Assembly (NCBI RefSeq): GCF_002879865.1
Contig: NZ_PNXY01000005.1
Coordinates: 1 to 64,000, forward strand
From: Paraburkholderia rhynchosiae
Lineage (GTDB): Bacteria; Pseudomonadota; Gammaproteobacteria; Burkholderiales; Burkholderiaceae
Length of the DNA stretch: 64,000 nt
Reading direction: 5' to 3'
Under the pieces are notes generated by a model. It was given only the letters and a program-made list of their open reading frames with translations, had not been told where the DNA came from and did no database searches. The first letter of the stretch is position 1. Each line of letters starts with the position of its first letter. Of this stretch, positions 28,644-41,465 are shown piece by piece. Both the position numbers and the translations under genes were made by a program.

Positions 28644-29610
28644 GCCCGATTCGGTGCGACACGCACGCTCGTGTCCGGTTGCTCCACGTTACGGAGCATC
28701 GACTAGAGGGTTATTGAGGTAACTCACCATGCCCCCCGCAGGCGGCCCCCTTGTGGGCCGCACTTTAGGAAGCAGATGCAACCCTATGGGAAGCATCCTT
28801 GTAGTGAAATTGGAAACCGGAGCAATCAGCCGGGAACCTTGTTGCATGGGCTTGATTACCGTCAGGTCCCGCCCAGTCAGCGGCTTCGCCTCCGCCGACA
28901 GGGCGGGGTGATGTTTGCAATTCCCGAGCCGTCAGGCAAGGGTTTCGCTAAACGATACGAGCGAAAGCTCGGTGTGTCATTGTTCGACCTCGTTTGTTGG
29001 AAGACGAGGGTAGTGAACCTGCTGTACGACCAGCAGTAGCCTAGGAAGACATGCGTCACTGGCAACGGTGGGGTGTGAAGCTCTTCTGACAATGTAGCCC
29101 CCGGATGTTTCGGGCAGATTGGTTCCGCGAGGAGGCGGTCTGGATACTCCTAGCAGCAAGGGGGTAAGGCGCTAGGCTGGCTGATAGGGTTAACGGAAGT
29201 GAACTGCTGATAAACCTCGTTAGCATTGTGTGCCAAAGCTGCTGATAGGCACTGACCAAAAGGTATGCGGTTGGATAGCCCGCTCGAATCTCGGGTTACG
29301 TCGTTCGTGATACCGCCGGGGAATAGGCAGAACCTAAGTCAGTCGTGTGACATGCCGGGAACGTGGTAAGCCTGTATGGTTGCCAGCGCAGTAAGGCTGG
29401 CAGGCGAACCGCAAGGGACGCTGTTGATTGTGCAGGTATGGGAGGACGGAAAAAGCGAAAGCCGGGCTGTAATGGTTCGGATAGGGGTTGGAACATCACC
29501 CCACGCGAAAGCGGGCAGACTTCCGTCTGGTCTACCGTCGCAAGACGGCTGACTACCCTCTGTAACTTGGTCAGATGCAGGTGCATGCGCCTGCATTGAG
29601 TTTTGTTGTT

Positions 29611-29640
29611 CCCCAGCGGGGTGTATCTACCCCGCTGGGG
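29611..29640 (+). other. Group II intron domain IV hairpin upstream of the intron ORF
   Basis: A 12-bp perfect stem (CCCCAGCGGGGT, 6-nt loop, ACCCCGCTGGGG) 45 nt before the maturase ATG. Domain IV subdomains in this position are known high-affinity maturase sites that also mask the ORF's ribosome site. Here the function is inferred from location. Confidence 0.6.
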
Positions 29641-29685
29641 GAGATGCGCCTTCTGTCTGGGGACTTTTCCAGGTAGGAGAGCAGC

Positions 29686-31386
29686 ATGAAAGTATCTGGT
29701 CGAAAGACCGGATCTGCGCTTTTCCACGCGCCGGACAACTGGTACGCCATAGATTGGCAACGGGTTGAGCGGAACGTGAGAGGGATGCAGATTCGAATTG
29801 CGAAGGCGACGCGGGAAGGCGACTGGAGAAGGGTGAAAGCCCTGCAACGGATGCTGACCCGCACGTTGTCTGCGAAGCTGTATGCGGTACGACGTGTTAC
29901 GCAAAACCAGGGTGCGCGAACGGCTGGAGTCGATCGCGAGCTATGGGATTCGCCTGAGAGCCGATGGGAAGCCATCGGCAAGTTGAAGCGGCGCGGATAC
30001 AAGCCTCTGCCATTACGGAGAGTCTTTATCCCCAAGGCCAATGGAAAGGAACGCCCTCTGGGCATTCCGACCATGCGGGACAGGGCGATGCAAGCTCTGC
30101 ATCTGCTGGCTTTGGAGCCAGTATCGGAGTCGACGAGTGACCTGAATTCCTATGGGTTCAGGCTAAATCGTTCGACAGCTGATGCGATGGCCCAAATCCG
30201 CGTTTGTATGTCCCAAGAGGCTTCTGCCAAATGGGTCCTTGAAGCGGATATCAAGGGATGCTTTGACCACATCAGTCATGACTGGTTGGAAAACAACGTC
30301 TTGATGGACAGAGTGATCCTCCGGAAATGGTTGAAGGCTGGCCTGATTTATAAGGGGCAGCTACAGGCGACTGAGGCCGGTACGCCGCAGGGAGGCATCA
30401 TCTCCCCGACGTTGGCAAACGTAACGCTGAACGGGCTGGAGCGAGAACTGGAAGTGCATCTCGGTGCAAAACTAGGGATCATGAAAGCTCGAAGGCTCAA
30501 AGTGAATGTGGTGCGGTACGCGGACGACTTTGTAATCACCGGCGACTCGCGTGAGCTGCTGGAGTGCGAGGTCCGACCTTGGGTAGAGGCATTCCTTGCG
30601 GTTCGAGGACTGCAGTTATCGGAGGAGAAGACGCGTGTCACTCACATTGACGACGGCTTCGATTTCCTTGGGTGGAATTTCCGGAAGTACTCGGGAAAGA
30701 TGCTCATCAAACCGAGCAAGAAGAACGCGAAAGCGTTCTACAGCAAGGTGGCGGAAACGATTCGCAGCAACAAGACGGTGAAGCAGGAGGAGATGATCCG
30801 ACTGCTAAATCCAATGTTGCGCGGATGGGCGCAGTATCACCATCCGGTTACGGCCAAAAAGGCGTACACCCACATGGAGCATCTGGTGTTCCGGAGGCTC
30901 TGGTGGTGGTCCAAGCGGCGACATCCGCGAAAGAGCAGTGGTTGGGTGCGACAGAAGTACTTCCACTCAATCGACGCTCGACAGTGGGTGTTTGCGGTCC
31001 GGACGGTTCGAGACGATGGCGGTTGGGGCCTGATGGAGTTGTACCAACTCAGCGGTACGGCGATCAGGAGACACAAGAAGATCCAAGGAGAATTCAATCC
31101 CTTTGATCCGAAGTGGGAGCAATATGGCGAGCAACTGCGGCAGACGCGTCTGTGGGATTCGATGCGCTACCGGAAGCAGTGGGCAAAGCTGTACATGTCG
31201 CAGAGCGGGCTGTGTGCGCACTGCGGCTGTGCCTTGACGGACGAAACAGGCTGGCACGACCATCATCTGGAATATAGGATGCATGGCGGATCAGACAAGT
31301 TGTCCAACCGGGTCTTGCTTCACCCGCACTGTCACCAGCAGGTACACGTTGGTAAACTTGTAGTAACTAAGCCGGTTCTGTCGTAG
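29686..31386 (+). CDS. ltrA: Group II intron-encoded reverse transcriptase/maturase with HNH endonuclease
   Basis: A 566-residue multifunctional protein for splicing and retrohoming. The RT0/RT1 region includes RRVFIPKANGKERPLGIPTMRDRAMQ-type sequence around residues 111-136. RT3 has ADIKGCFDHI (187-196), RT4 has GTPQGGIISP (232-241), and the catalytic YADD is intact at 278-281. The maturase (X) domain follows (about 380-470, GWAQYHHPVTAKKAY). A C-terminal HNH nuclease has paired CxxC (CAHC), then DHHLEYRMHGGSDKLSNRVLLHPHCH. All catalytic residues appear present. AGGAG lies 6 nt before the ATG. The stop is 22 nt before domain V, as usual for an ORF looped out of domain IV. Confidence 0.95.
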   Translation: MKVSGRKTGSALFHAPDNWYAIDWQRVERNVRGMQIRIAKATREGDWRRVKALQRMLTRTLSAKLYAVRRVTQNQGARTAGVDRELWDSPESRWEAIGKLKRRGYKPLPLRRVFIPKANGKERPLGIPTMRDRAMQALHLLALEPVSESTSDLNSYGFRLNRSTADAMAQIRVCMSQEASAKWVLEADIKGCFDHISHDWLENNVLMDRVILRKWLKAGLIYKGQLQATEAGTPQGGIISPTLANVTLNGLERELEVHLGAKLGIMKARRLKVNVVRYADDFVITGDSRELLECEVRPWVEAFLAVRGLQLSEEKTRVTHIDDGFDFLGWNFRKYSGKMLIKPSKKNAKAFYSKVAETIRSNKTVKQEEMIRLLNPMLRGWAQYHHPVTAKKAYTHMEHLVFRRLWWWSKRRHPRKSSGWVRQKYFHSIDARQWVFAVRTVRDDGGWGLMELYQLSGTAIRRHKKIQGEFNPFDPKWEQYGEQLRQTRLWDSMRYRKQWAKLYMSQSGLCAHCGCALTDETGWHDHHLEYRMHGGSDKLSNRVLLHPHCHQQVHVGKLVVTKPVLS

Positions 31387-31408
31387 ACAGAACTTTGTTT
31401 GTAGATTT

Positions 31409-31483
31409 GAGCCGTATGCGGGGAAACTCGCACGTACGGTTCTCGGGGGGCCCGATCTTCGTAAGAAGGTCGGGCTACCCGAC
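31409..31483 (+). other. Group II intron domains V and VI (catalytic core and branch site)
   Basis: Domain V is the 34-nt hairpin at 31409-31442 starting GAGCCGTATGCGGG with a GAAA tetraloop and the mirrored strand ending CGTACGGTTC. Domain VI follows with TCGGG (31443-31447) pairing CCCGA (31478-31482), an inner stem around TCTTCGTAAGA, and an unpaired A at 31477. The intron ends at C31483. Confidence 0.9.
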
Positions 31484-31588
31484 AATTCACTCTTGGACTA
31501 AGCCGCCGAGGCCATCCCGACCCCGGAGCGCGCGTGTGCGAACCGCACGCCGCGACCCAGCCGAAGCCGCGACGCAGACACCGATCCG

Positions 31589-34399
<2,811 letters not shown>

Positions 34400-34563
34400 T
34401 GCCTGGGGCGGCGCGCTTACGAGCGCGCCGCGTCGCTTGGCGCAGTCTTTCTTGCCCCGTGTTTTATTGCTGATTTCGCGGTGGTCCGGCATCTGGCCGA
34501 GCCACCAGTTCCGTTTCCCTCAATGCCGGCGCCCGCCGGCATTTTCTTCGACAGGTCGCGACC

Positions 34564-35805
34564 ATGGCTGTCAATTTCCCCTCGATCGATCCCGCTCAAC
34601 TGCATCCCGTCACCGGCGTCACGCTCGGTTGGGCGGAGGCCAACATTCGCAAGCCGAACCGCAAGGACGTGCTGGTCATTTCCGTCGATGAAGGCGCGAC
34701 AGTAGGCGGCGTCTTCACGCAGAACCGCTTTTGCGCGGCGCCGGTCACGGTCTGCCGTGAGAACCTGGAGCGCGTGCGCGCCGGCGGCAAGCCGATTCGC
34801 GCGCTGGTGGTCAACACCGGAAATGCGAACGCGGGCACCGGCGAACCGGGCCTCGTGGCGGCGCGTGAAACTTGTATGGAACTTGCGCGTCTCGCGGACA
34901 TCGCGCCCGAACAGGTGCTGCCGTTTTCGACGGGCGTGATTCTGGAACCGTTGCCGGTGGATCGTCTGAAGGCGGGCCTGCCGGCCGCGCTCGCAAACCG
35001 CAAGGAAGCCCACTGGTACGACGCCGCGCAGGCGATCATGACCACCGACACGCTGCCGAAGGCGACCTCGCGTCAGGTCACGATCGAGGGCCATACGGTT
35101 ACGTTGACCGGCATCAGCAAAGGCGCCGGCATGATCAAGCCGAACATGGCGACCATGCTCGGCTTCCTCGCGTTCGACGCGGCGCTCGCGCAGCCGGTGC
35201 TCGATGCGCTGGTCAAACACGTGGCGGACCGCTCGTTCAACTGCATCACGATCGACGGCGATACGTCGACGAACGATTCGTTCATCCTGATCGCGTCGGG
35301 CAAATCGAGCCTGCCGGCGATAACGTCCACCGATTCGCCCGCTTATGCAGCATTGCGCGATGCGGTGACCGAAGTCGCGCAGACGCTCGCGCAACTGATC
35401 GTGCGCGACGGCGAAGGCGCGACGAAATTCATGACCGTGCATGTCGAAGGCGGTTCGAGCGTCGGCGAATGCCGCCAGATCGCGTATGCGATCGGGCATT
35501 CGCCCCTCGTCAAGACGGCCTTCTATGCATCGGACCCCAACCTCGGCCGCATTCTCGCGGCGATCGGCTATGCCGGCATCGACGATCTCGACGTCGGCAA
35601 AATCGATCTGTATCTGGACGACGTGCTGGTCGCGACTGCCGGCGGCCGCAACCCGGCTTACCGTGAAGAAGACGGCCAGCGCGTCATGAAAAAGAGCGAA
35701 ATCGGCATTCGCGTAGTGCTTGGCCGCGGCAATGCGCAAGCCACGATCTGGACTTGCGATCTGTCGCATGACTATGTGAGCATCAACGCCGACTACCGCT
35801 CGTAA
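34564..35805 (+). CDS. argJ: Bifunctional glutamate N-acetyltransferase/amino-acid N-acetyltransferase (ornithine acetyltransferase)
   Basis: A 413-residue ArgJ, recycling acetyl groups between N2-acetylornithine and glutamate in arginine synthesis, and able to acetylate glutamate with acetyl-CoA when bifunctional. It is made as a precursor that self-cleaves before Thr197 in [10 protein letters not shown], splitting it into alpha (1-196) and beta chains. The NTGNANAGTG oxyanion-hole region and the conserved C-terminus ([15 protein letters not shown]) are present. It begins 164 bp after secA and is followed by a DUF815 ATPase gene after 40 bp. Mono- versus bifunctionality is not decidable here. 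Confidence 0.96.
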   Translation: MAVNFPSIDPAQLHPVTGVTLGWAEANIRKPNRKDVLVISVDEGATVGGVFTQNRFCAAPVTVCRENLERVRAGGKPIRALVVNTGNANAGTGEPGLVAARETCMELARLADIAPEQVLPFSTGVILEPLPVDRLKAGLPAALANRKEAHWYDAAQAIMTTDTLPKATSRQVTIEGHTVTLTGISKGAGMIKPNMATMLGFLAFDAALAQPVLDALVKHVADRSFNCITIDGDTSTNDSFILIASGKSSLPAITSTDSPAYAALRDAVTEVAQTLAQLIVRDGEGATKFMTVHVEGGSSVGECRQIAYAIGHSPLVKTAFYASDPNLGRILAAIGYAGIDDLDVGKIDLYLDDVLVATAGGRNPAYREEDGQRVMKKSEIGIRVVLGRGNAQATIWTCDLSHDYVSINADYRS

Positions 35806-35845
35806 CCAAGTTCATCATGCGGCTTCAGGCCGCTCATTTATTGTT

Positions 35846-36715
35846 ATGGACAAACTCGAACAGTTCCTGACCCGCGCCGAAGCCGTGCTCGGCCGCCTGG
35901 AGGCGATGCTTCCGCCCGCCGCGCCGGACATCGACTGGTCGGCGGCGGTGGCATTCCGCTGGCGCAAGCGCCAAGGGCGCGGCTACCTGCAGCCTGTGCC
36001 GGCTATCTCGGACATCACGCTCGGTGATCTGCAAAACATCGATCGTCAGAAGGCGCTGATCGAGCAAAACACGCGTCAATTCGTCGACAAACTGCCGGCC
36101 AATAACGTATTGCTGACGGGCGCACGCGGCACCGGCAAGTCGTCGCTGATCAAGGCATGTTTGAACGCGTACGCGAAAGACGGCCTGCGCCTGATCGAAG
36201 TGGACAAGGACGATCTGCACGATCTCGGCGATATCGTCGATCTGATCGCAAAGCGGCCCGAGCGCTTCGTGGTGTTCTGCGACGACCTCTCGTTCGAAGA
36301 CGGCGAGTCCGGCTACAAGGCGCTGAAAGTCGCGCTCGACGGCTCGGTCGCAGCACAATCCGACAACGTGCTCATTTACGCGACGTCGAACCGCCGCCAT
36401 CTGCTGCCGGAATACATGAGCGACAACGAGACGTACAAGCACACGTCCGACGGTGAGATTCATCCTGGCGAGCTTGTCGAAGAAAAGATTTCGCTGTCAG
36501 AACGTTTCGGGCTGTGGGTCAGCTTCTATCCGTTCAAGCAGGACGACTACCTGTCGATCATCGGCCACTGGTTGCGGCATTTCGGCTGTAGCGACGCCGA
36601 AGTCGAGGCGGCGCGCGGCGACGCGCTGGTGTGGGCGCTAGAGCGCGGCTCGCGCTCGGGGCGCGTCGCCTGGCAGTTCGCGCGCGACTGGTCCGGCCGG
36701 AAATCGAAGGCATGA
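35846..36715 (+). CDS. DUF815 family AAA-type ATPase
   Basis: A 289-residue P-loop protein. Walker A is GARGTGKS at 92-99, Walker B-like VVFCDDLSFE follows near residue 145, and a sensor-1 NVLIYATSNRRHL is near 175. The family (DUF815, YP_ATPase) is widely conserved and of unknown cellular role. Similarity to AAA+ proteins suggests a nucleotide-dependent remodeller. No signal peptide or membrane span is seen. The stop overlaps the mutT start (ATGA), so the two are co-translated, a pairing that recurs in beta-proteobacteria. It lies 40 bp downstream of argJ; a GCGGC-TTCAG-GCCGC hairpin (35819-35833) sits in that gap. Confidence 0.88.
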   Translation: MDKLEQFLTRAEAVLGRLEAMLPPAAPDIDWSAAVAFRWRKRQGRGYLQPVPAISDITLGDLQNIDRQKALIEQNTRQFVDKLPANNVLLTGARGTGKSSLIKACLNAYAKDGLRLIEVDKDDLHDLGDIVDLIAKRPERFVVFCDDLSFEDGESGYKALKVALDGSVAAQSDNVLIYATSNRRHLLPEYMSDNETYKHTSDGEIHPGELVEEKISLSERFGLWVSFYPFKQDDYLSIIGHWLRHFGCSDAEVEAARGDALVWALERGSRSGRVAWQFARDWSGRKSKA

Positions 36716-37134
36716 GCGACGCATTGAAGAACACGGCCGGCCGTCCGGTGACGGAAGTTGCGGTCGGCGTGCTAGTGCAGCCGGACGGGCGCTATCTGCT
36801 TGCGCAGCGTCCGGCGGGCAAGCCCTATGAGGGCTACTGGGAGTTTCCGGGCGGCAAGCTTGAAGTCGGCGAATCCGTCGAGGCGGCGCTTGCCCGTGAG
36901 TTGCACGAAGAACTGGGCATCGAGGTCGAGGCATGCCATCTTTGGCATACGCTCGAACACGATTATCCGCATGCCTACGTACGGCTCTTTTTCTGCAAGG
37001 TGACGCAGTGGAAGGGCGAGCCGCACGGCCGGGAGGGGCAGGCGTTCGTCTGGCAGGCGCTGCCTGCCGATGTTTCCCCTCTGTTGCCGGCGACCATTCC
37101 CGTACTGGAATGGCTGGCGGCCGAAAAACACTGA
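36712..37134 (+). CDS. mutT: MutT-type Nudix hydrolase (8-oxo-dGTP diphosphatase family)
   Basis: A 140-residue Nudix enzyme. The full Nudix box GGKLEVGESVEAALARELHEELGI is at residues 47-70 in two adjoining parts (GGKLEVGES, then the REL-EEL-GI helix). MutT cleans oxidised dGTP from the pool. The AQRPAGKPYEGYWEFPGGK segment is typical of MutT proper rather than of generic Nudix members. The start ATG at 36712 overlaps the DUF815 stop; the frame's extension to 36631 lies inside DUF815 and is rejected. The following 200 bp to yacG contain no gene. Confidence 0.9.
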   Translation: MSDALKNTAGRPVTEVAVGVLVQPDGRYLLAQRPAGKPYEGYWEFPGGKLEVGESVEAALARELHEELGIEVEACHLWHTLEHDYPHAYVRLFFCKVTQWKGEPHGREGQAFVWQALPADVSPLLPATIPVLEWLAAEKH

Positions 37135-37334
37135 CAGGAACAAGCTGCGGTTCCCAGTGTTGCTTCGGCAGTTCAACAGCGAGGGCGCACGCGGCTCTTA
37201 TAGGCCTAGGTGGCAATTCCAGGCAGTTCGCTTACCGCATTTGGCCCTCCACCGCGCGTTACAGCCGCGCGACTTCTGTGGCCCGCAGCACAGCGTGAAC
37301 CGCACGGGCTAGCGGCAGCGCGCGCCCCGCATGC

Positions 37335-37532
37335 TCAATGCGGGTTGTAGTCCGCGCCCGGCGTCTCGTCGGAGGACGCTTCCTGATCGGTCCCGCCGAT
37401 CTTGTACTTCTCAGCGGCCCAGGCACCGAGATCGATCTGCTTGCAGCGGTCCGAGCAGAACGGGCGAAAGCGGTTTTCAGGGGTCCAGCGGACGTCCTTT
37501 CCGCAAGTGGGGCATTTCACGACGGTTGGCAT
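37335..37532 (-). CDS. yacG: DNA gyrase inhibitor YacG (zinc-binding)
   Basis: A 65-residue zinc protein with Cys7-x2-Cys10 ... Cys26-x3-Cys30 ([16 protein letters not shown]), the four ligands of the YacG fold that binds GyrB. The C-terminal half is acidic and disordered, as in E. coli YacG (65 aa). It is last in the minus-strand series coaE-zapD-yacG, matching the classic coaE-zapD-yacG order of gamma- and beta-proteobacteria. zapD is 122 bp upstream. Confidence 0.93.
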   Translation of the reverse strand: MPTVVKCPTCGKDVRWTPENRFRPFCSDRCKQIDLGAWAAEKYKIGGTDQEASSDETPGADYNPH

Positions 37533-37654
37533 ACGGTCAGGCGTTCAATGCAAATGGAACAAGTAACGAATATAGGGGCATTTATCGCCGCTTCAAAGGC
37601 GCGGCCTTGAGCCGCCCGCTATTCGAAGCTATCCGATGTTTGCGGCAGGCTTGC

Positions 37655-38648
<994 letters not shown>

Positions 38649-39251
38649 TCACGCGCCCGCAAGCGACAGGTATGCTCGATGCTGTGCGTCGACTTGCGCC
38701 TTCAAGGCGCTGAGGGGCGCGGTATCGTTGACGATCACGTCATCCGCGGCCGCAAGGCGCGCTTCGCGCGTGGCTTGGCGCGCGATGATGGCAAGCACCT
38801 GTTCGCGGCTGAAACCATTGCGGTTCATCACGCGCGAAATCTGCGTCTCCACGCTGCAATCCACGGCTAGCACGCGGTTCACGCGATTTTTCCAGTTGCC
38901 TGACTCGACCAGCAGCGGGACCACTACGATCACGTACGGGCCTTTCGCCTCGCGTTGCTCGCGCTCGGTTTCCGCGCGAATCAACGGATGCGTGATGTTC
39001 TCAAGGCGCTTGCGCGCTGCATCGTCGCTGAACACGAGTGTGCGCATGCGGCCGCGGTCGAGTGATCCGTCGGCGGCGACGAACGCGTTGCCGAACTCGA
39101 CGGCGATCTGCGGCATGGCAATGCCGTGCGGCGCGGTGATGCGATGCGCGATCAGGTCGGTATCGACGAGCGGTACGCCCTGCGCCGCGAACAGATCCGC
39201 AACCGTCGATTTGCCGCTGCCGATGCCACCGGTGAGTCCCACAACAAACAT
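38649..39251 (-). CDS. coaE: Dephospho-CoA kinase
   Basis: A 200-residue P-loop kinase for the last step of CoA synthesis. It opens [17 protein letters not shown] with Walker A GGIGSGKS at 8-15. [11 protein letters not shown] and the CoA-lid/NMP-binding helix region follow, and [12 protein letters not shown] and [20 protein letters not shown] are conserved. Length equals that of other CoaE proteins (about 200). It starts 3 bp after the prepilin peptidase stop, so it is almost certainly co-transcribed with the pil/gsp genes. Confidence 0.96.
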   Translation of the reverse strand: MFVVGLTGGIGSGKSTVADLFAAQGVPLVDTDLIAHRITAPHGIAMPQIAVEFGNAFVAADGSLDRGRMRTLVFSDDAARKRLENITHPLIRAETEREQREAKGPYVIVVVPLLVESGNWKNRVNRVLAVDCSVETQISRVMNRNGFSREQVLAIIARQATREARLAAADDVIVNDTAPLSALKAQVDAQHRAYLSLAGA

Positions 39252-39254
39252 GCG

Positions 39255-40208
39255 TCAGCCTCCCAGAGCGAGATAAAGCGGTGTGCCGACAAACAATGTG
39301 ATGACGCCGCCCGCTGCGAGAAACGGCCCGAACGGCAGCGGTTCTTCGAAGCGCATTCGGCCGCGCCATGTTGCCGCGAGACCGACGACCGCACCCGCCA
39401 CCGCCGCGATCAGCACGATTTGCGGGAGCGCCGCCCAGCCGAGCCACGCGCCGAGCGCCGCCAGCAGTTTGAAGTCGCCGTAACCCATGCCGTCGATGCC
39501 TCGCACCAACCGGAACAGCCAATGCACGGCCCATAGCACCAGATAACCGAAGATAGCGCCGATGACCGCATCGTGAAGGCTCGCGAACATGCCGTTGAAG
39601 TTGACGATGATGCCTGCCCACAGCAGCGGCAAGGTCATCGAGTCGGGCAACAGATGCGTGTCCATGTCGATGGCGCTCATCGCGAGCAGGGCCGCGCACA
39701 ATCCGAACGCGGCAAGCGCGGCGAGCGTCGGACCAAACAGCGCCAGCGCGCCCGCCGCGAGCGCCGCGCTGCCGATTTCCAGCAGCGGATAACGCAGGCT
39801 CACGTGAGCCTTGCATGCGGAACATCGACCGCGCAACAGCATATAACTCAGCACCGGTACGTTCTCCCACGCGCGCAGCACGTGCCCGCAGTGAGGGCAT
39901 GCGCTGCGTGGCACCCAAAGGTTGTAGCGCACCGGCAGACCGTCTTCTTCAGGAGGCTCGTCGGTGAACTCACTGATTTCGTCGCGCCACGCGCGTTCGA
40001 GCATGATCGGCACCCGATGCACGACCACGTTCAGGAAACTGCCGATCACGAGGCCGAACACGATCGCAAAGGCGAACTGCAAAGCGGCAGGCAAGCCGCC
40101 GAACGCCTGACCGACGCCGGCTGCGAAATGGCCGGGAAGCACATCCGAAAGCAGGCCGGAAAACAGGCTTGAGGAAGTTTCTGGCACGAGTGAAGGAGTT
40201 GCCTGCAT
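39255..40208 (-). CDS. pilD: Prepilin leader peptidase/N-methyltransferase (A24 family)
   Basis: A 317-residue inner-membrane aspartic protease that cleaves and N-methylates type IV pilin-like precursors. The N-terminal methylase region has GSFLNVVVHRVPIML and two zinc CxxC pairs (CPHCGHVL and CSACKAHV). The catalytic Asps lie in AIDMDTHLLPD and GMGYGDFKLL. About eight membrane helices are predicted. The N-terminus is about 30 residues longer than typical. It follows the PilC/GspF-like gene by 27 bp and precedes coaE by 3 bp. Either PilD or GspO naming would fit; it often serves both systems. Confidence 0.94.
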   Translation of the reverse strand: MQATPSLVPETSSSLFSGLLSDVLPGHFAAGVGQAFGGLPAALQFAFAIVFGLVIGSFLNVVVHRVPIMLERAWRDEISEFTDEPPEEDGLPVRYNLWVPRSACPHCGHVLRAWENVPVLSYMLLRGRCSACKAHVSLRYPLLEIGSAALAAGALALFGPTLAALAAFGLCAALLAMSAIDMDTHLLPDSMTLPLLWAGIIVNFNGMFASLHDAVIGAIFGYLVLWAVHWLFRLVRGIDGMGYGDFKLLAALGAWLGWAALPQIVLIAAVAGAVVGLAATWRGRMRFEEPLPFGPFLAAGGVITLFVGTPLYLALGG

Positions 40209-40235
40209 AGATAAACGGTGGATTCGGCTGCGATG

Positions 40236-41465
40236 CTACACCACGTTGCCGAGTTGAATAATGGGAAGATACATCGCGATGACGAGGCCGCCGACCAGTG
40301 CCCCCAGCACAATGATGACGAGCGGTTCGCACAGGCTCGATAGCGTGCCGATTTTTTCGTCTACCTGACGATCGGCTAGCGACGCCACGTCGAGCAGCAT
40401 GGTGTCGATTGCTCCGGACTCCTCGGCAACCGCAACGGGCTGCACGATTTCGGGCGAAAAACAGCGAACGGCGCGCATGGCCGCGGCGAGCCGTTCACCG
40501 CGCCGAAGGCGCGCCGCGATGTCGACGGTGGCGCGGTCGAAAAACGCGTTGCCCGTGGCGTGAGTCAACGAATCGAATGCATCTGCGAGCGGCGTGCCGG
40601 CCGACAGCAGCGTGCCGAGCGCGCGGCTCCAGCGTGCTGCGCAAAGCGTAGCCAGCAGCGGACCGGCGACTGGCATTTTCAGCGATAAGCGCGCGAAGCG
40701 GATGCGCGCCGCTTCCGAACGTCGCAGGAGAAACGTCACTGCGGAACACGCCGCAAAGATGACCGTTATGGCCGGCACGCTCCATTTCGCGGCGCCGGAC
40801 GATAGTGCCAGAACGAACTGCGTCGGCGCGGGCAAACGGGCGCCGAAGCCGTCGAAGATCTGTTTGAAAGTCGGCACCACCCATACGAGCAATGCCGCAG
40901 TGATGGCCAGCGCGAGCAGAAGAATCGCGACTGGATACGTCAATGCCGCGCGCACTTTCGCCCGCTGCGCGGCGGCGCGCTCGCGGTCGTCTGCGACTCG
41001 GGCGAGAACGGCGGCAAGAGCGCCAGCGGCCTCGCCCACTTCCACAAGTTGGCAATACAGCGCGTTGAATTGTGCGGGATGCCGCTGCAATGCGGCCGAA
41101 AAACGCAAGCCGCCGGTGATGTCCCGCGCCAGCGCGCCGACAATTCGCGGCATGCCTTGGCGGCGCGAGTTTTGCGCCTGCGCCAATAACTCCAGCGCCT
41201 GCGCGAGCGGCAAGCCGGCGCGTACAAGACTGCTTAGCTGGCGCGTGAACAGCGTGACATCGGCGGTATGGGTTTTGGGACGCGGCGCCGGCCCTTGTGC
41301 CACGAGTTCGACGACGAACAGATTGTCGCGCTTGAGCAGCGCGCGTGCCGTGCCCGCGTCCGGTGCGATGAGCGCGCCATGTTTGCGTGTGCCGTCTCTG
41401 TCGACACCGCGCCAGCGGAAACGCGTGTCGGTTAGGGAAGGCCGATGTGTCGCGGGCGTGCTCAT
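40236..41465 (-). CDS. Type IV pilus/type II secretion inner-membrane platform protein (PilC/GspF family)
   Basis: A 409-residue T2SSF-domain protein with two repeats of the cytoplasmic F domain (about residues 70-195 and 275-400). Three membrane helices lie near 170-200, 220-245 and 380-405. Family motifs are FTRQLSSLVRAGLPLAQALELL and LLSAGTPLADAF. It interacts with the ATPase and pilin at the base of the machine. It overlaps the upstream ATPase gene by 4 bp and lies directly before pilD, giving a compact B-C-D set. Whether it serves a type IV pilus or a secretion system is not settled by sequence; the B-C-D order favours pili. Confidence 0.93.
   Translation of the reverse strand: MSTPATHRPSLTDTRFRWRGVDRDGTRKHGALIAPDAGTARALLKRDNLFVVELVAQGPAPRPKTHTADVTLFTRQLSSLVRAGLPLAQALELLAQAQNSRRQGMPRIVGALARDITGGLRFSAALQRHPAQFNALYCQLVEVGEAAGALAAVLARVADDRERAAAQRAKVRAALTYPVAILLLALAITAALLVWVVPTFKQIFDGFGARLPAPTQFVLALSSGAAKWSVPAITVIFAACSAVTFLLRRSEAARIRFARLSLKMPVAGPLLATLCAARWSRALGTLLSAGTPLADAFDSLTHATGNAFFDRATVDIAARLRRGERLAAAMRAVRCFSPEIVQPVAVAEESGAIDTMLLDVASLADRQVDEKIGTLSSLCEPLVIIVLGALVGGLVIAMYLPIIQLGNVV

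Larger units (their letters stand above)
28654..31483 (+). mobile_element. Group II intron (retroelement) with encoded RT/maturase/HNH protein
   Basis: A complete 2830-nt intron. It begins with the 5' consensus GTGCG (28654-28658). It ends in domain V (31409-31442) and domain VI (31443-31482) with a bulged branch-point A at 31477, seven nt from the 3' end, and terminal AC. Exon recognition supports the boundary: the last six 5'-exon bases GATTCG (28648-28653, IBS1) are perfectly complementary to CGAATC (29285-29290) in the intron, a good EBS1. GCATT (29223-29227) could be EBS2 against AATGC in the exon. A domain IV stem CCCCAGCGGGGT/ACCCCGCTGGGG (29611-29640) precedes the intron ORF. No direct repeats flank it, as expected for retrohoming. 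Orientation is the same as secA. The ORF has no visible disruption, so it may be mobile. Confidence 0.93.

Noticed and set aside
28738..29684. Short frames in the first kilobase of the group II intron (for example 29363-29599)
   Set aside because: This region is the catalytic RNA (domains I-IV), with base-paired structure and exon-binding sites; the frames have no coding signs.
37135..37334. Gap between mutT and yacG checked for a small RNA or gene
   Set aside because: No terminator, promoter pair or strong hairpin could be supported; short frames there are GC-rich noise.
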